Assembly (NCBI RefSeq): GCF_028453695.1
Contig: NC_135782.1
Coordinates: forward strand, 5,518,001-5,582,000
Source of the DNA: Augochlora pura
Lineage: Eukaryota; Arthropoda; Insecta; Hymenoptera; Halictidae
Length of the DNA stretch: 64,000 bases
Direction: 5' to 3'
A model generated the notes under the pieces. The model made no database searches and was not told the origin of the DNA. It saw only the letters and a program-made list of their open reading frames with translations. This document shows positions 51,291 through 62,710 of this stretch, one piece after another; within the stretch, counting starts at the first letter, position 1; every line of letters begins with the position of its first letter. The translations under genes and the position numbers were made by a program.

Positions 51291-54200
51291 ACGATTCGAT
51301 CCTGGCTTCGCTCCGCGAGATTTCTACGAGCTCGCTGGGAAGTCCGCCGACTTTCTAAAGCGTTCGAACTTACGAAGCCCTCTTCCTCTTTCCCGCGCGA
51401 CGCTTGCTGCTCTTTGTGCAGAGGTTACAAATAATCTTCTTTTATGCTCCCATCCTCTTCACGGCCCTTCTCGCCGGAGTTTTTCGGCGCGGATCCCGGA
51501 CGCGGAGCCTGTTAGCTTCTTGAAGTGTGAAGTCCCCGTCGCGTCTTCCTCGGGCGTGCTCGCCAGTTTTTCGATTCATTTGGCAGACGTTTCACCGTCG
51601 TCTCCGCTGCTAATGCAGCATCCATCGATGATCCTCTCACCCCCACCCCAGGCCCTTCTCCGACGACTTCTTTCAACAATTTTAACCTTTCGCCTAACTG
51701 TACCCGAGCGTCGCCGCTTGCACAATCCTCGAGAGCGCATCGGTTCCCAAAGTGTGTTCCCGGTGGTGGAACTTCTTTCGACTCGAATACTCTTCATTCC
51801 ACCATCGGATCCAGCAAACATCTGGACATAACTCAAGCAAGGAACCGTCTCTCCTCCTCCTCCTCCTCGCCGTGGGTTCCCAGCCACGGCGCGATTTCGT
51901 CGGGTTCTCGGCTCGCGGATGCCTTTTGCGCCCGATTTCAGCGGTTTTCTCTTCTCGTCGGGAATATCGCGGAATGTTTCGCTGCGAAAGAGATGTGGAA
52001 ACAATTTCGCGGCGCGGATGACGCGCGCGCGCGAGGAACGTCGGAACACGGCTCGGGAGCGCAAGGCCGAAGAATGCTGGAGAGAGAGAGAAAGGAGCAC
52101 CGCTGCGAAAGGAAATCGGTTCTCGCGGTGAGTAAGTCGCCCGGTTATTTTCACGCACCGCTCTACGCTCGATAACCCCCCGATCGGTGATCGTTGATAA
52201 CCCCGTCGGCCAACGATTTCGAAAAAACCAGCGACAGAAGCGTGTAATATGCGTCTACGAGGTCTATCGCTAGATAACCCCTTACGCTCGGTAGCGAAAA
52301 CGGACGGGCACGCCGTCGCCGTTCGTTGGAGAGTCGATTTATTGCGCGTCCGGCGATATTTGCAAATAACGCGATAAATTGATTCGCGTTTTACGATCGG
52401 TAATTGATATGTCGTCGGAGGAAGGAACGTTGAAATTGTCTTCGCGCGACGGATGGGCCGCTCGTAGGCCCGTTTATACTCACCGACCAGCCGACCGGAT
52501 TGATAATGCATTATCGTTTTCTTCGGAACATGCGAACTCGTATCAGTGTAACAAAATTCAACGCTATCAATCCGCTCGACTTGTGCTCGTCGGTGAGACG
52601 GACCTTTATCTTGCTATAGACCTCAATCGCAGGAGCTCTCTCCGAAAATCCAGGCGCATCTTCGCCGGCTCGATTAATCTGTTACATACATATATCGTAA
52701 ATTATGCGGTACGGTTGAATTTTTACCGGGTTTAATTAACTACCCACGAATCACAGCCTATGGCTATTGGCTATGCAAATGCACGAGGAGCTGTAAGAAC
52801 GTTATAGCTCTAGGGCAGCGTCTGGCAGGAGCATGGTCCGCGTCGACAACCATTGCCGCTAATTAGAGGACGCGAAGAATCTTTTCTCCGTGAGCAGCGA
52901 GCCTCTTGCGCCGAAACGATAAAATTACCGTTGTCCTTGACTCGCGACAGATAAATTTTCGTCGGCCGTTTCAATTTACATCTGGCCTCGAAGGGTCAAC
53001 TATCTAATCGAGCGGCCACGAAACGTGCGCGCGCTCGTTAACGCTCCGATGAAATTAATAGCGCAATTGACGATGTCGCGAGACCGTGATTAAATATTCC
53101 CAAAAAGAGCGCACCGAGTTTATAGTAATTAGCCGGCGTACCGTGACGGAAACGATTCGGCTCGGAACACCGCCGAACAACCCCCCCTCCCCCGGAAATC
53201 GAGCGAGAACGTTGACAGTGATTGGGCCCGGAGATCCCGTTCTAAGAATTCCCGCTAATTAGCGGTAGGCTGCGAGTGATTTAGGGACAAAGGAGCTTAT
53301 AGTTGACACCCGGCGGTCCATTTGGCAGAGGGCGGCAGAGTGACACGGTGGCGGAACACGGCAGCCTGTAAACGAGAAGGGCCAAGGCCTGCGCCTAATT
53401 GCGGCTATATATTAAGTTTAATATCTGCTTTCGGCCGCCGCACACCGCGCTTCGCCCGCTCCTCCCGCAGACGAGGATATTGCGGAAGTTTGCTCACTCC
53501 CCCACGGCGCTCCCTCGCCCTCCGTCCCTCCTCCACTCGACAACCAACCACCCCCTCCTCACCCCCGCACGATTCTATCAATGGCGGCGTCGATCCCTTC
53601 GCCGGTCTTCTCGCACCCTCGACAATTTATTCGAAATCTCGGCAGTCGTTGAATCGCAAAGACCTGCGCCCTTTTTTTAATATTTATGAGTTACGGTATA
53701 ATAAACGGGATCACCGGGGTGAGAGAGTCTGCATCGAAAATTGGGCTCTGCGTTTTCCGAGCTCCTCGTAGTCGTTTCAAATGTTTTCTCCTTTACGATG
53801 TTTCCATTTTTTTAATCTCATCGAGCCCCCGTTTCTTTTTAAGACGGTCTCGCGTCTTTAAATAATTTTCTCTAATTTTATGGATTGCGTCGGGGTTGCT
53901 GGATTGGTAATTCTGAAATTACGTTTGCAGATTTATATTTTAGAAGACTGTTTTCTGAATTGAGAAGAAATTAATGGAAAGGCGTGGGTAGTTTTATGAA
54001 AAGTAAAATTTAGGAAAAAGAAGACTAAATTTAAGAAATTTTAAATAAAAAATTTCATTTATCTGTTTCTATCTTTATATCCTTCATAATCTAATTATTT
54101 GCATAATAAATAATTTCGTACCGAAAAATCAAAGACTCTTAAAAAGATCTTGAGAGCATCCCCTGGCAAGAAGGTCGCATATAGACGTACTCGTGGTGTA

Positions 54201-54486
54201 TTTACGATCTCGGAGGCGCCGTGGTAATTATTTTATAACTATTTATAGTCGCGGCAGCGTTGGAAATATGAAAGTAATCACGAGACGATTCCCTTAACAG
54301 CTCGGAAAGTGAATGCAAGTTGGCGAGGCACTGAATAAGCAATAAATGCAATTAATCGGAATGAAATTCCCCTATTTAATTTATAAAGATTGCTCTCGTG
54401 TTTGCCAGCACGGGACATCAGTAACGACAATCTTGCACATAAAACTTTCCAATGGATGACTCCGCAGGAACTTTTACTGCTCGCAG

Positions 54487-54487
<1 letters not shown>

Positions 54488-54526
<39 letters not shown>

Positions 54527-54534
54527 TCTCTCTC
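54488..54534. repeat. (CT)n microsatellite
   Basis: CT run of about 47 bp with one CA step. Confidence 0.95.
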
Positions 54535-55307
54535 CGGATGATAGACACGGCCGAAGAATTTAATCGAGCCGGCATAAATAACAATTGTCCGTGTACGAGC
54601 GTCAATTATTTATAATTGGTAGATACGGATAAACGGCAATTAAAAACATTTAATGGCCGCGTTACAACGGCATTTAACCGTGCTCCGTTTTTGCTACAAT
54701 ATTCCCTTATCTATCTGCCAGCCGCTTATCATTGTATCCAATTTCATTCGACGGGGCAAGAACGGCCGCGTTATCACTTATTCACTGTTCTGAAACCATT
54801 GGCGGATTCTTTATCTAGATAAGAAGCCACGGGGCAACGAATCGAAGATAAGTAACTGGTCGACCATTTCTCATTCAACCTCCACGAAGATCTCAATCAC
54901 AGGCAGAAATTTTTCGACGCCGCAAACCCACCACCAATTAAAACCGATTTCTCCATATAACACGGGAAATAAATTGCGAACGATCCAACAAATGCTATCA
55001 ATTAAATCTCGTTTACCACTCGAAACCTACAGGAGTTATTTCTCGTCGAGCAAAACTCCGGCTCGTAAAATTACATATCTCTGAATTGCTTAAGACCGAT
55101 CCCGTCGATAAAATCTTTTTCAGATCTCGACTCTCGGATAACGATCTTTCCTTCTGTTTCGGATAAAAGTCGCCGGCGCGGTGTTATGCTCGTTCCCGGT
55201 TAATAAACCGGTGAGATAATAAAGAATAAAATTACGGTAGCTGGGAAAACGTTGGTTAAGGGACGAGGAAGCGTGGCGAAGCTCTCCCCGAGGATTTTCC
55301 TGTCCCC

Positions 55308-55340
55308 CCTCTCTCTCTCTCGCTCTCTCTCTCTCTCTCG
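55308..55340. repeat. (CT)n microsatellite
   Basis: CT run of about 33 bp with one CG interruption. It lies 540 bp from a YY1/Pho consensus (55882). Confidence 0.9.
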
Positions 55341-55629
55341 GACACACCCTGGTCCAGACGACACGCCAGCCACCGTATCCAATGATCTTCGGTTTCTTTC
55401 CATGCCGGTCGGCCCCGGGCGATAACCGGAGGAGCAATAAATCGCTTCCAGGACGGTTAATGTCAGCGTCAGGTTGACCATCGGAGCCATCAAAGGCTAT
55501 ATCGCGGCGGCGACGAGGCGATCCGATATCGAAATCAGGGAAAACGATCCGCAACCGCGCGTTCTCCCCCGCGATACTTGTCAATCCTTATATTTTTATT
55601 CGCTGCGACCAAGGCGAATAAACGAACGC

Positions 55630-55650
55630 TGCCGCCGCCGCCGCCGCCGC
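55630..55650. repeat. (CCG)n microsatellite
   Basis: Seven perfect GCC/CCG units with no coding context. Confidence 0.95.
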
Positions 55651-55715
55651 ATGCGGCGATGGCGAAACCCGGCTAAATACCCGCGGGAATATCTAGCGGG
55701 CTTTTTGTCGGCGAT

Positions 55716-55746
55716 TTGCGCAAGAAACGGGATTGCGCAATCCCGT
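55716..55746. promoter_or_regulatory. Two C/EBP-type sites, one in a perfect 20-bp palindrome
   Basis: TTGCGCAA occurs at 55716-55723 and again at 55733-55740. The second is the core of a perfect palindrome ACGGGATTGCGCAATCCCGT (55727-55746) and is the optimal bZIP C/EBP half-site pair ATTGCGCAAT. The copies are 17 bp apart, less than two helical turns. Confidence 0.45.
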
Positions 55747-55881
55747 GAAAAACGCATGGAAATCGCAGCGAGCAGCGCGCACCTGGAATTCGCAATCGCA
55801 CAGGGAAAGGTGCGTGCCGCGGAGAGCAAATAAAAATCATCGGAGTTCGTTAGCTTCTGTGTCACTCGGACGCTGCTGGCG

Positions 55882-55893
55882 GCCGCCATGTTG
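55882..55893 (+). promoter_or_regulatory. YY1/Pho consensus
   Basis: GCCGCCATGTTG matches the extended YY1 consensus GCCGCCATNTTG exactly. It lies in the abd-A intron near a CT tract and the paired C/EBP-type sites. Confidence 0.4.
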
Positions 55894-55993
55894 CGGTGCA
55901 ACGATCGGAAACTCGGCTCGATACGTTCTGCCGCGACAGGTGATTTTAGTGCTGGAAATCGAATACCGAATCTCCCGCTAATCGAAATCATTT

Positions 55994-56217
55994 AACATTA
56001 GATTTAACAATAAATACGCTAGCACCTATACACCTAATTACACCTATTTTATACTTCTTCAATTAAAATAACAAGCATATATTTTTCTCAAATTTTTAGC
56101 CATTTTTATTATATTTAATATTATAACCAAAGAAATATATTGACTAAGTGAATTAAAAAATTTGGAACATGTCAAAATGATGTCGATCAATGCACCTGCA
56201 ACTAGAAGGTTAAAAAT
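55994..56217. mobile_element. Possible degraded inverted-repeat element
   Basis: The right end CAACTAGAAGGTTAAA in reverse complement (TTTAACCTTCTAGTTG) resembles the left end TTTAACATTAGATTT over its first dozen bases. The AT-rich body and ~224-bp size fit the other elements, but the match is weak. Confidence 0.25.
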
Positions 56218-57669
56218 TACAGTCGTCCGTATTTGATCCCGTTTGCATCGCAAACACATCCCAGTGAAATTCACATCGCTCGAATATATTGCAATGAGAA
56301 TCAATTTCCCGATCATTTCGTATGCGCCGGATCCGCGATCCTGTTTTTCCGTTTCAGTCGACGAGCCGGTATAAAATGATTTTACGAACCGCGAAATTAT
56401 TCCGACCGTGTAAACTCCTAGTTTCATTAATTTCAAAATAACACGCCGGCGTCGGTTTACATTCCGACCCCTGGCGTAATAAAATTTACAGTACGACAAG
56501 CTTCGAATCTAAAATAATTAACAGCGGATAAGCAAAACGACCCTAAAAATTACCAGTCCGTTTAACGTCAGAGATCGGCGTTTTGCCCGCGGCCGAACGC
56601 GCGCGCGCGCGTAAAAAGACGTATCGTTCGTTTTACGATGCCGGGCGGTTAATCATAGGGACTCAATCGCGGGAGTTAACGCTACGCGACCATAATCCAG
56701 CAATTGATGTACTGGCCGTTCGGGAATGAGCATTATAGGGCAACGGTGGCCCACCGGCAAAGAGTTCCTCTGGTCCACGTGTCGCAAAATATAAAGTCTC
56801 TTTACTACGCCCTTCGCACCGCAAACGACCGGTCCATTTCCCCTCTATCCCGTTGGCTCGAATGATTCCTGGCCACCGACCATAAGCGGCCGCGCGATTC
56901 GCTACGTCACTGCTTGTACCTACGGTGCCGAAGAGAAGGTGAGGGAACAAGGGACGGGGAGAGAGAGGGTTCGGTCGTTAGGAGTCATAAAAAAATCATA
57001 ATGTTACACGGCTCGGAGGGACGCGGCGGGAATGGTAGTTGTCAAAACAACAGTGTCGACGGCGAACGTAAACTCGATTACGATTTACAATCGGAAAATG
57101 AGGGGACGACGGAATGGCGGGGAGACGGAAGTGGCGTTCGGTTCAAGTGGACCGGACAGTCGTTTCGTTTCGGGGACGAAACCGAGCGAGAGAACGAGGG
57201 AGGAAAAGTGGGAGAAAGAGAGACAGCGGGCTGTTGCTGGCACAATGGCATCGGCAATAGGGCAGCTTGTCGTAAATCTAGGAGAGCGATTAAACGTCAA
57301 ACGCGCGCCCGTGCGAGCCTCCGCGCGATTTTCGTTCCTACGAACGAGCCACCAATTGCGGCCCGAAAACAATAACCGCGATTTTAACGGCCATTTTAAG
57401 TCGATCCGCTCGACCCGGACCGTTATCGTGGCCACCGCGATTCCCGGCTATCGGTCAACGCTTTTTCACTGTCCGCTGGACAAGCTTTTGATCTTTACAC
57501 CGCGTTACTCTCTTAGCCCCTGCTCCGGCAGGCACGGTTCTGTTATTCGCCCCCTAAGTGATTAATCGGTCGCATTTATTAACAATTTAATCGCGTCAAA
57601 TTATATTTTTTGTACGCCATTTTACTTGATGCGTTCCTTCATTTTTTATTCAGTTGAAAGCTATGTTAC

Positions 57670-57813
57670 TTAACCACTTGATTTATAGTAGAACAGTTTT
57701 CATTAGGAAATTTTGATGACAGAAGATTGGAATTTGTTTATATGTAAGCTGGAGAAATGATATTTATCTAAATTATAATGTCACGTGGAAAGTGTTCTAC
57801 CAATGAGGGTTAA
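57670..57813. mobile_element. Short TTAA-flanked inverted-repeat element
   Basis: TTAACC at the left and GGTTAA at the right flank an inverted repeat that continues inward as TAGAACA-TTT-C on both arms after a small gap. The inner length is 136 bp, shorter than the others, so it may be an internally deleted or different family member. It lies in the abd-A intron. Confidence 0.45.
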
Positions 57814-60547
57814 TACAAGCGAGGGGCTATTTTGACCTATTTAAAGTCGCATTCTAAAATGGTTTTATTTCTTTCAAATACTAAATAAAACTCAAACTAA
57901 TTATTGAAAATGTACATTCTAAGAAAAATTAGGCTAGAACATTTCTTGCAATTATTTTCTAAAAACATTTATTGAGTTATATATCTTTACGACGACTGCT
58001 AAATTTCTACGATTTGATTGAGACGAGATTGACTTATCACTGCATTTATCACGCGAAATGAACTCGAGGATTCCAGATTTTATAAACAGCGCCGAGGAGA
58101 AATGATTTGATGCTCGGTTTAACCCGACTTAACCAAAATATATACGCATCGTTATCTATCGGTAATTCTTTCAGCGTCGTTTGAAGATGGCAAAAATAAA
58201 TACCATAATTTTTCAGTGGGCAACGTTAAAAAAGAAAAAGAAAACGCTTCACTATGTCACTCCGAAACTCAAAATATTTATTTTTTCAGTGCCGTTAAAA
58301 GCCTGTTCACCGTCGCGGCCTCGCGAAGCCACGCGACACTTGCGCCGTTCTAACACGGTGCTCAAATATTTCCTAAAAATAATAATCCATTTATTCCACC
58401 CGCAAAATCAGCACCTCGTAAATTCCCGCTAATCCCGTGCTCCCGATTCAAAACGATAATTTTGAAACGATGACAGTAAACACAGCACTGCGGGACAGTG
58501 CATGACAAACTCCTTACTAAATCCATTTTTTCCCGCGGGCTAAAACGCTGCCACGAAAATCGTGCCAATAAGAGACGAGGTTAAATTTTCACTCTAACCT
58601 CTTCGAGCACGGTGGAAAGAATTTTCTATTTTTTAAGAATATTTTCTGTTGCAACCCTAAAAGCTGCGTGCACGATTTTTTCGTAGAATGGCTCTGTACA
58701 TTCTTCTGACGCAAGTATATATTTTTTAGTAACGTCAGAAACATTTAAACATCGTTAAATAATTTTTAAAACGAACCCTGAGCTTCTAATACCATTAAAC
58801 GTAAAACAACCCCTTTGTGCCTCTCGCTAAAACTAATCTTTTTTAACAATTAAAAAGCGGAATCTTGATGACTGAAATATGATTTATTACTTTCAAGATA
58901 TTATTTACTATTATATCATAGGTTATGTAATATATATCCTAGTATTCGTTCGCAATTTTGAAGATTAAAAAATTGTGGGGACGTCGATGAGCTTTATCGA
59001 TTTTCTCTGACATTTTCCGATTCAACTCGGACAAATGGACGGTCCAAGGGATTCGATCTTCAACGGTTAAAAGAGGCTGCAGCGCGGCGAGTTAAAAAAA
59101 TCCGTCGGCCGCATAGCTGCCGCGCGGGGCGGTAATCAGCGGATTTTCCAATTTCCAGAGTGCAATTCTGACGTGTTTATACGAAGACCATAGAGGCGTG
59201 ACGTAAATCGATTAATATATAAACGGGGATACATAGTGTACAGTTTATGTCCACTTTAGTCGACCGGCTGGAAATAGAACGACGCCACGGACGCACGATG
59301 AAAGGAGCCACGGCGCGGCGGTGGCGAGGCGCGCACGGTTTCAAATGGAAACGGGATACGGCCACTGACAGCCGGAACGGCTTCGATCGCCCGGTAAATT
59401 CGCAGGGCCGAGTTTTATTCGTCGTACGCTCGCCACTTACCTTGTCGGTTTTATTCGGCATTATTTACGCGTCACTGAGTTATTATTTCACCGAAAACAC
59501 GGCCGACACCGTGTTCGCGGCCGGTAACGCCGTCTCATTGACCGCGCGACGCGCACCGCCTCGCACCCATATATCCCTCTTCTCCTTTCTGCTCCCTTTT
59601 TCCACGATGCCTCTATCTGTCTTTCAACTATCCGCTAAAAGCAACCGCGTGTTCGCCGGGATAAATGCGGGACGCTCGCGAAACGAGCGTGATTCGCCGA
59701 TCGGCTGCTCTAGGCCCCGATACTAATGAGATCGGCGGCCATTAGGGCCTCGAAGGAATCCTCGGGATTGCTATAAACGATCGTGTAGTCCCGGGAGTTC
59801 CGCGTTCGAGGAACGGGATCGGTTCCGATATCGGGATGCGAGGCAGATCTCACGATTTTCTTGTTTAAATTGTGCGAAACTAGTCGAACAGTTTTTTTTA
59901 TCGAAAAATACATTTTACAGCCTTTTTCTGAATGGATATTAATTCGAATGATATCGAAACAGGCATTGTAAAGTACGAGCATCGTTGCATATACTATACG
60001 TATATAATATGAAATGCAAAATTGTGAAAAATTAAAATAAAATTAGAATTTGAAAATATTGTTACACCGTTGCTGATGTATTGAAACTATTGCTGGAAAT
60101 AATATAGTTTTATTCAACCCCTATTTCCTAGAATTAATACAAACGTCCACAGTCTAATTATAATACTATTAAAAAGTACTCAGAGTCAATTGCACTCTTT
60201 CAAAATTTACTATATTCATCATCCACAAAATCACAAATACTTTGCACCAATTCCAACAAGTTGCTCTACCCATAATTCCATTTTGTGACGAAATATGAAT
60301 GGAAGTTATAGATCCCATGAAACTGACCACTATCATAAATCATCGACGATAGTAGCCGCACCTCGATCGAGGCACTCTCATTGTTGTTACACGGACTGCA
60401 CCGTCACGCTCAAATTAACTGGCTGATATAATCGCGAGGCCTTTCGTGTACCGATTACAATTATCGGCAGCGATCAACGCTGCGCATGAAATTAACATAA
60501 ACGAATCTCGTTCCCGCTATGGGCTGCCAGGTGCTCCTCCTCCTCCT

Positions 60548-60579
<32 letters not shown>

Positions 60580-60600
60580 GTCTATCTCTCTCTCTTCTCT
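60548..60600. repeat. (CT)n microsatellite
   Basis: Interrupted CT run of about 50 bp. Confidence 0.95.
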
Positions 60601-61353
60601 GTTTGCCAACGGAAGCACCGCCCTGTGATTTCAGTGATCGGAAATTATGATCCGCGCCGCGTTCGTATGGATGTACTAACGGTTTTCCAGTTGCGTGCTG
60701 CGACCGGAAAATGCCGGATCTTTCGGTTCGTTTAATGGGGAATCGTATTTCAAACGTTACGGTTGAGAAAGTTGCACGAATATTGCTCGTGAGAATTATT
60801 CTCCTCGACTTGATAGAAAATTGCAGGGTCTGCGGTAATATAAAATATCTGAGAGGCGGAGTTCGCAGTGCTATTCCTGAGACAATGACAGAACTATGGA
60901 ACATTTTTACACGATCGTCGATTAAAATGTCCCATGTATGGCACTTCTTGGTTATGCTAATTGCAATTTGATCGGTACAAAGGCAAATGGATGTAACTTC
61001 AGTGATCTTAAAATTGAAGTAAATAAGGATTTTGCCGATTAGCTGTCAAAGATTACTATGCAATTCATAATGCAAAGCGTGAGTTTAATTATAATTAAAT
61101 TGGCGTATGCGTGTAATTATCAGACTATGTTTTATAAAATATATGTATAAATATTATCTATAAATATATTCCTAAAAATTATTGCTCTCATAGCAGCAAT
61201 ATAAATTCTATGACACCACTTTAAGCTACGAAAAAGCATTTACGAAACAAAATCCTCAATCCTAAGTGTTGCAACCGCTAAAAAACCGAAAAGCAGTGAT
61301 CCGAAAATTCGGTACACCTCGATTATCCTCTCCATAGCTCACGCGAGCATCCA

Positions 61354-61366
61354 CCATGGCGGCCGC
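61354..61366. promoter_or_regulatory. Pho/YY1-like motif near GA tract
   Basis: CCATGGCGGCCGC has CCAT and ATGGC cores overlapping; the GA tract at 61545 is 180 bp away. Candidate only. Confidence 0.3.
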
Positions 61367-61544
61367 AGAATCCTCGGCCCCTTTGGGGGGTCAGAGTCCG
61401 TCCAATCGCGCCGAGTTCCTCCGCTAGACTACCTGTCCAACCGAAAGGCAGCAAGTCGGCCACGAAAAGTGCGAGGGATTAGCCGGATAAATCGCGACGC
61501 GGCCCCTGGATCTCGCCGAAAAAAAGGAGATAGGGAGCAGGGGG

Positions 61545-61546
61545 TC

Positions 61547-61580
<34 letters not shown>

Positions 61581-61582
61581 AA
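61545..61582. repeat. (GA)n microsatellite
   Basis: GA run of about 38 bp, 180 bp from a palindromic Pho/YY1-like motif (61354-61366). Confidence 0.95.
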
Positions 61583-61905
61583 GGCGGGCGGCGCAGAGTT
61601 ATCGTGGACATTTTTCCCGTTGTCTGTGTCTCGTTCTCTCGAACACGACTCTGGCTCGGTGCCGTTCTCTCGCGTCTCTAGCCCCGTCGAGTCCCTCTCC
61701 GGCGTCGGCAGTGACCCGAGACGGCGATCAAGCGATTCGTGGGTCGTGGCTGGGCCGTATCTTCTCCCGTCCGGCCCCCTCGACCCCGGCCGTCCGACGT
61801 CCCCCCCGGCTCGCGGAGGAGCTGTCCACATTTTTCACCGGCCGGAGATTTTATTCGCCCGCAGCGCCACGAAATTAAGCCGTTTTGAGATATTTATGAA
61901 TGGAT

Positions 61906-61923
61906 CCGGCGGGTACCCGCCGG
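61906..61923. repeat. Perfect 18-bp palindrome
   Basis: CCGGCGGGTACCCGCCGG is its own reverse complement. It lies in a GC-rich patch of the abd-A intron. Confidence 0.9.
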
Positions 61924-62324
61924 CCGAACAAAGAGGGACGCCCAGCGTCTTCGTGAACGCGCCGCGCCGCGCGCGATTTGCGAGCGTCCACCAGAGCCTA
62001 GACACGACGATTTTTCGTTCATGCCGGATCGGACGTTCCTCTGCCTCGCGGTTGTGCTGCTGTCGCTGCCTCTTCGTTTCTCTTTCTCTCCTTCACCTTG
62101 GCATTGTCTATGGAATTCCTCGAACGACGCCCGACAGCCTGGCATATCTGCTATATGATGTCACGTAGCCGAATACATTAGCCATCGCATGACCGACGGC
62201 TTTTTTTAGAAGCTCCGGACGTGATTAACTGTTCGAGACTTCGGGGGGCCTCGGACCTGTGCCCCTTCTCTGATAAGGCTGGTCGTTTTAGAATTTATAA
62301 GTACGTGTTAGGGTACGGATGGTA

Positions 62325-62710
62325 CGTCTTGATTTACGTCTAGGTCTAGGTAAGTACATCTAAGTTTAGGTAAGTACGTCTAGGTCTAAGTACGTCTGGG
62401 TGTAGGTACGTCTAGGTTTAGATACGTCTATTAGGCCTAGGTATGGCTAGGTGTAGGTACGTGTAGGTCCAGATGAGTCTAGGTCTAAGTACATCTAAGT
62501 CTAGATGCGTCTAGGTCTAAGTACATCTAAGTCTAGATGCGTCTAGGTCTAAGTACATCTAAGTCTAGATACGTCTTGGTCTATATACGTCAAAGTCTAG
62601 ATAAGTAGGTCTAGGTTAAGGTCTAAGTACATCTAGGTCTAAGTAAATACGTCTAGGTGTAGGTCTAAGCACGTCTAGATCTAGATACATCTAGGTTTAA
62701 AACCATATTC
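62325..62710. repeat. Minisatellite of CTAGGTCTAAGTACGT-like units (16/32 bp)
   Basis: A ~16-bp degenerate unit (GTCTAGGTCTAAGTAC and variants) repeats across nearly 400 bp. In the middle a 32-bp higher-order unit occurs three times almost exactly, starting at 62477, 62509 and 62541. Related motifs reappear at about 62920-62995 after a gap. It lies within the presumed abd-A intron. Confidence 0.9.

Noticed and set aside
51576..52511. 311-residue open frame on the minus strand, the longest in the window
   Set aside because: Arg/Ser-rich low-complexity translation with no recognisable domain, no family resemblance, and overlapping frames on both strands; a chance frame in GC-rich DNA.
56059..56499. 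146-residue minus-strand frame with hydrophobic segments
   Set aside because: It is an AT-driven frame with no recognised family, and part of it lies in a probable repeat element.
62325..62710. Possible telomere-like (TTAGG)n sequence
   Set aside because: The unit is a 16-bp CTAGGTCTAAGTACGT variant, not tandem TTAGG.
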